Source of the DNA: Anaeromassilibacillus senegalensis
GTDB lineage: Bacteria > Bacillota > Clostridia > Oscillospirales > Acutalibacteraceae
Direction of reading: 5' to 3'
DNA: 64,000 nt
Assembly (NCBI RefSeq): GCF_001261775.1
Contig: NZ_LN868536.1
Span: 620,001 to 684,000 of the forward strand
Under the pieces are notes generated by a model. It was given only the letters and a program-made list of their open reading frames with translations. It was not told the DNA's origin and ran no database searches. A program made the position numbers and the translations under genes. Shown here piece after piece: positions 61,260 through 64,000 of the stretch. Numbering within the stretch: position 1 is the stretch's first letter; each line of letters starts with the position of its first letter.

Positions 61260-61271
61260 GCAGTATACTGC
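61260..61271. promoter_or_regulatory. 12-bp palindrome over a -10 box
   Basis: GCAGTATACTGC is a perfect palindrome whose centre contains TATACT on the minus strand, 45 nt upstream of the AIM24 start. It could be both the -10 element and an operator of the Ter-type locus. No good -35 lies at the usual distance. Confidence 0.45.
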
Positions 61272-61331
61272 TTTGTTCGACAAAAAGCCAGCGAAACCCA
61301 GAAGATTTTATATATCGTGAACAGCTTTCAC

Positions 61332-61360
61332 TTGGCTTTTGTAAGAATACCGCCTATAAT
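61332..61360 (+). promoter_or_regulatory. Promoter of the acetyltransferase genes
   Basis: TTGGCT (61332-61337), 17-nt spacer, TATAAT (61355-61360), 30 nt before the first GNAT gene. Confidence 0.7.
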
Positions 61361-61389
61361 AAACATATTCAGAGGAACGGGGGAAGCAG

Positions 61390-61872
61390 ATGTCCATTCA
61401 AATACGGGTATTTCAAGCAGGTGACGCGGAGGAGATCGTGCGTCTGATCCGCCGCAACCTGCGGGAGGTCAACAGCCGGGACTATCCGGCGGAAGAAGTG
61501 GAGCGGCTTGTACGGGAACATACGCCGGAAGTTGTCTGCGCGATGGCTGGGCAGGGACGGATGTTTGTCGCGCTGCTCGAGAATGTTCTGGTGGGCGTGC
61601 TCTGTGTGCTTCCCTCCTGGGAGAAGGAGCGGGAATACTGGCTGCGGACGGTTTTTGTTTCACCGGAGCTTCATGGAAAAGGAATTGGCAGTATGCTTGT
61701 AGAAGCGGGGGAAGCATATGCCCGCGAAGTGGGCGCGGTGATCCTGCGCCTTTGCGCCTCACAGACCGCACATGGCTTTTATCTAAAACTGGGGTATCGC
61801 GATCTGGCGCAGGACGCGGATGCCGACGGGCTGTATCCGATGGAGAAGTACTGTGATACGGCAGTGATGTGA
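61390..61872 (+). CDS. GNAT family N-acetyltransferase
   Basis: A 160-aa acetyltransferase. Motif A, which binds acetyl-CoA, is LRTVFVSPELHGKGIGSMLVEAGEAYA (about 79-105), with the R/Q-x2-G-x-G/A pattern as HGKGIG. The N-terminal MSIQIRVFQAGDAEEIVRLIRRNL and the LYPMEKYC end resemble small GNATs of the YhbS/ElaA type with undefined substrate. Ribosome binding site GGGGGAAG is 6 nt upstream. Transcribed divergently from AIM24 and followed by a second GNAT gene, probably on one transcript. Confidence 0.9.
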   Translation: MSIQIRVFQAGDAEEIVRLIRRNLREVNSRDYPAEEVERLVREHTPEVVCAMAGQGRMFVALLENVLVGVLCVLPSWEKEREYWLRTVFVSPELHGKGIGSMLVEAGEAYAREVGAVILRLCASQTAHGFYLKLGYRDLAQDADADGLYPMEKYCDTAVM

Positions 61873-61905
61873 TTGCCGTGATGCAGAAACAGGAAAAGGG
61901 ACAAG

Positions 61906-62433
61906 ATGAAACTGTTATTTGAAAAAGGGACAAAGGCGGATATTGACGAACTGGAAAAGCTCTATGATGCCTTAAATGACTACCTGGCCTGCCATACGAA
62001 TTTTCCCGGCTGGATCAAAGGTGTTTATCCCGTCCGAAAAACGGCGGAGGATGGAATAGAAGAAGGAACTCTGTTTGTAGCCAGAAGCGGCGGTCGAATT
62101 GCCGGGACGGTCATCCTGCGCCATGAGCCGGAAGCAGGGTATTCCCAGGCCGACTGGCATATCCAGCTGGAGGAGGCAGAAGTTTTTGTGGTTTATACTT
62201 TTGCCGTCCATCCGCAGTACCTGGGCAAGGGTGTTGGGAAAGCGCTGCTGGAGTTTGCCGTCCGGTACAGTGTGGAACAGAAAGCCAAAGCGATACGGCT
62301 GGATGTTTACGAGCACAACACCCCCGCGATTGGCCTGTATAAAAAGTGCGGGTTTCAATATGTAGATACAGTGGATCTGGGATATTCGAATTACGGGCTG
62401 GACCGGTTTGAGCTGTACCAAAAAGGATTATAA
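61906..62433 (+). CDS. GNAT family N-acetyltransferase
   Basis: A 175-aa acetyltransferase with a complete GNAT core: VYTFAVHPQYLGKGVGKALLEFAV (about 103-126) binds acetyl-CoA through LGKGVG, and IRLDVYEHNTPAIGLYKKCGFQYV is the typical motif B. The substrate is unknown. It is 33 nt downstream of the other acetyltransferase, from which it differs too much for a recent duplicate. A weak GGGACA-like ribosome binding site precedes the ATG. Closed by a hairpin. Confidence 0.9.
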   Translation: MKLLFEKGTKADIDELEKLYDALNDYLACHTNFPGWIKGVYPVRKTAEDGIEEGTLFVARSGGRIAGTVILRHEPEAGYSQADWHIQLEEAEVFVVYTFAVHPQYLGKGVGKALLEFAVRYSVEQKAKAIRLDVYEHNTPAIGLYKKCGFQYVDTVDLGYSNYGLDRFELYQKGL

Positions 62434-62440
62434 TGTAAAA

Positions 62441-62475
62441 ATGGGGCGGGTATGCACATCGCATATCCGCCCCAT
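62441..62475. terminator. Intrinsic terminator between convergent genes
   Basis: ATGGGGCGGGTATGC (62441-62455) pairs with GCATATCCGCCCCAT (62461-62475), one G-T pair, 5-nt loop. An A-run before it gives T-tract on the minus strand for the HPr gene. Confidence 0.82.
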
Positions 62476-62495
62476 TGCTTCTATGAAAATTCAGC

Positions 62496-62753
62496 TTATA
62501 AATTTTCCTTGAAAAACGCTTCCAATGCGGGAGCCGCAGTGTCTTCGTCCGCACCGTCGACGGTGACGACGATTTCCTCGCCCTTTTTGGCTGCAAGGCC
62601 CATCACAGAGAAGATCTTTTTGGCGTCGCCGGACTGCTCTCCCTTTTTGAGAGTGATGGCGCTTGCAAATTCCTTTGCTTTTTTGACCAACAGGCCGGCC
62701 GGTCTGGCGTGGATTCCTTCATTGTCGGTAATTACATACTTAAATTCCTTCAT
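62496..62753 (-). CDS. HPr-family phosphocarrier with Lys at position 46
   Basis: An 85-aa HPr-like protein of the phosphotransferase system. The active-site His is H15 in GIHARPAGL, so transfer of phosphate from enzyme I to sugar permeases is expected. Aligned without gaps to Bacillus HPr, position 46 (the serine phosphorylated by HPr kinase) is Lys here: AKKIFSVMGL in place of LKSIMGVMSL. It therefore should not take part in HPr(Ser-P)/CcpA regulation. ATG at 62753 follows AGGAGA. It sits directly downstream of the fructose-type permease gene on the same strand, 117 nt apart. Confidence 0.92.
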   Translation of the reverse strand: MKEFKYVITDNEGIHARPAGLLVKKAKEFASAITLKKGEQSGDAKKIFSVMGLAAKKGEEIVVTVDGADEDTAAPALEAFFKENL

Positions 62754-62870
62754 TGTTCCTATCTCCTTGCATTTTGATGGCGTCCCGGCAGAACCGGGGC
62801 GGTTATAAATTCCCCACAGGGAAATGCGCTTATCCTTATTATAGGAGGAAAATTCTGGCGGGTCAATAGA

Positions 62871-64000
62871 TCAGGCCGTTTCCTTGACCGGCTTTTTCAG
62901 AATTGCCAGCAGAATCATGGCGATCACGGAACCAATTAAGAGAGAGAGCAAATACATGGGCCAGTTTTGCACCACCGCAAAGACGAAGATACCGCCGTGG
63001 GGCGCAGGCAGTGTGCAGCCAAACAACATAGAGAGTGCGCCGGCTACAGCGGAGCCGACGACGCAGGAGGGAATGACGCGCAGCGGGTCGGCGGCGGCGA
63101 ACGGAATCACGCCTTCCGTGATGAAGGAGAAGCCCATGATATAGTTGGTCAGCGTGGTCTGGCGCTCCTTGACCGTAAAACGATTTTTAAAGAAGGTCGT
63201 ACACAGTGCGATGGCGAGCGGGGGCACCATGCCGCCGATCATGACGGCCGCCATGACGCCGGAAGAAACCGGATCACCCGCGGCGCTGATCAGGGAAGCG
63301 GTGCCGAATACATAGGCCGCCTTGTTGACCGGGCCGCCCATGTCGACGCTCATCATGCCGCCGACCAGCGCGCCGAGCAGAACGCCGCTGGCTTCGTTCA
63401 TACTCGCCAGAGAATTGCTGATCCAAAGATTCAGCATGGAAACCGGCGGATTCACAATAAAGGTGATGATTGCGCCGATGGCCAGAATGCCGACAACGGG
63501 GTAGATCAGTACCGGTTTGGTGCCCTCCAGCGATTTGGGCAGACGGCCGCAGAGCTTTTCCAGGCCCAGCATCAGGTATCCCGCGATGAAACCCGCGATC
63601 AGCGCGCCCAGGAAGCCGGAACCGCCTGCATTGGCAAGCGCGCCGCCTACAAAGCCGACCGCCAGTCCCGGGCGGTCCGCAATGCTGCTGGCGATAAAGC
63701 CTGCGAGGATCGGGAGCATAAAGCCAAATGCCGCGTTGCCGACCGTCTTAAAGAATGCGGCGGCGGGGGAGTTCATACCGAAGTTTGCGGGATCCGCGCC
63801 GGGAGCCAGAATGGTATCGAGCAGGAAGGCGATCGCGATCAGGATGCCGCCGCCAATGACGAAGGGCAGCATGTTGGAGACGCCGTTCATCAGGTGCTTG
63901 TAGATTTGATGGCCGATGCCCTCCTTGCTTTCTTCAACAACGGCCTGCTTGCCGCCTTCCGTGTGGTAAATGGGCGCATTGCCATTTAAAATTGTTTCGA
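62871..64000 (-). CDS. PTS fructose-type permease, EIIC portion (partial)
   Basis: The frame is open from 62871 to the window edge, so the 5-prime end lies outside. What is visible is an EIIB-EIIC linker (NGNAPIYHTEGGKQAVVEE, then GIGHQIYKHLMNGVSNMLPF) and a full fructose-type EIIC membrane domain with nine to ten helices, the VGGALANAGGSGFLGALIAGFIAGY block, MSVDMGGPVNKAAYVFG and FITEGVIPFAAADPLRVIPS. It imports and phosphorylates fructose or a related sugar together with HPr and enzyme I. An ATG at 63890 is internal, not the start. The EIIA/EIIB parts are presumably upstream in the same gene. Confidence 0.93.
   Translation of the reverse strand, partial: ETILNGNAPIYHTEGGKQAVVEESKEGIGHQIYKHLMNGVSNMLPFVIGGGILIAIAFLLDTILAPGADPANFGMNSPAAAFFKTVGNAAFGFMLPILAGFIASSIADRPGLAVGFVGGALANAGGSGFLGALIAGFIAGYLMLGLEKLCGRLPKSLEGTKPVLIYPVVGILAIGAIITFIVNPPVSMLNLWISNSLASMNEASGVLLGALVGGMMSVDMGGPVNKAAYVFGTASLISAAGDPVSSGVMAAVMIGGMVPPLAIALCTTFFKNRFTVKERQTTLTNYIMGFSFITEGVIPFAAADPLRVIPSCVVGSAVAGALSMLFGCTLPAPHGGIFVFAVVQNWPMYLLSLLIGSVIAMILLAILKKPVKETA

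Noticed and set aside
1-64000. CRISPR arrays, tRNA/rRNA genes and insertion sequences
   Set aside because: Reading the window I found no regular repeat-spacer pattern, no tRNA-like cloverleaf and no transposase; short repeats are explained by terminators and by the GLUG repeats.

Overview
The window looks like a chromosomal segment of an anaerobic, spore-forming Clostridia species, most likely from the Oscillospiraceae (Ruminococcaceae) group. Supporting signs are the moderately high GC, strong AGGAGG-type ribosome binding sites with several TTG/GTG starts, a hydroxylamine reductase (hcp) with a ferredoxin partner, CotF-like spore coat genes, a PdaA-type spore-cortex deacetylase, DUF1653 and AlaX proteins, and a 2566-residue surface protein built from GLUG, F5/8C, Big_2 and FIVAR modules. 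I see no phage, transposon, CRISPR array, tRNA or rRNA.

Layout. 1-2.3 kb: ferredoxin and hcp. 2.4-6.6 kb: two small coat proteins, yjdF behind a probable yjdF (azaaromatic) riboswitch, a methyltransferase, a nitroreductase, an Rrf2 regulator and a MerR regulator with a typical 19-bp-spacer promoter. 6.7-11.2 kb (minus strand): a BceRS-BceAB-like peptide-antibiotic sensing and detoxification module. 11.8-19.5 kb: the giant secreted protein, then pdaA. 20.5-33.8 kb: housekeeping and metabolic genes (divergent PAP2, TVP38/DedA, radical SAM, zinc alcohol dehydrogenase, a frameshifted HD-domain gene, alanyl-tRNA editing protein, lipoprotein, threonine-aldolase-like enzyme, DUF188 protein, MATE exporter, FAD oxidoreductase, P-loop ATPase, SGNH hydrolase). 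34.1-39.3 kb: a second two-component/ABC module with a 64-residue partial permease wedged between ATPase and full permease. 39.5-42.4 kb: a DHHW/AlgX-like plus MBOAT pair for surface polymer O-acylation. 42.6-46.3 kb: HAD phosphatase, an MntR/DtxR-like regulator and divergent feoAB. 61.4-64 kb: two GNAT acetyltransferases, an HPr-like protein and the C-terminal part of a fructose-type PTS permease.

The standout is the 14.8-kb minus-strand locus at 46409-61215: AIM24, YceG_bac, TelA, three TerD paralogues, a TIM-barrel C-C lyase, a PRTase with TRSP tail, a StiP-type PRTase/PELOTA protein, a HAD phosphatase, a PMCA-type Ca2+ P-ATPase and a TerD-VWA (TerF-like) protein. Four ATGA-type or short overlaps tie the lyase, the two PRTases, the HAD enzyme and the Ca2+ pump together. 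This is a tellurite-resistance-type (Ter) stress system with its predicted nucleoside-like biosynthetic module. A calcium pump is present where many Ter loci have TerC, and the YceG protein carries an internal duplication. The module type is already known from comparative genomics; the pump coupling and the extended YceG are the parts I consider worth pursuing.
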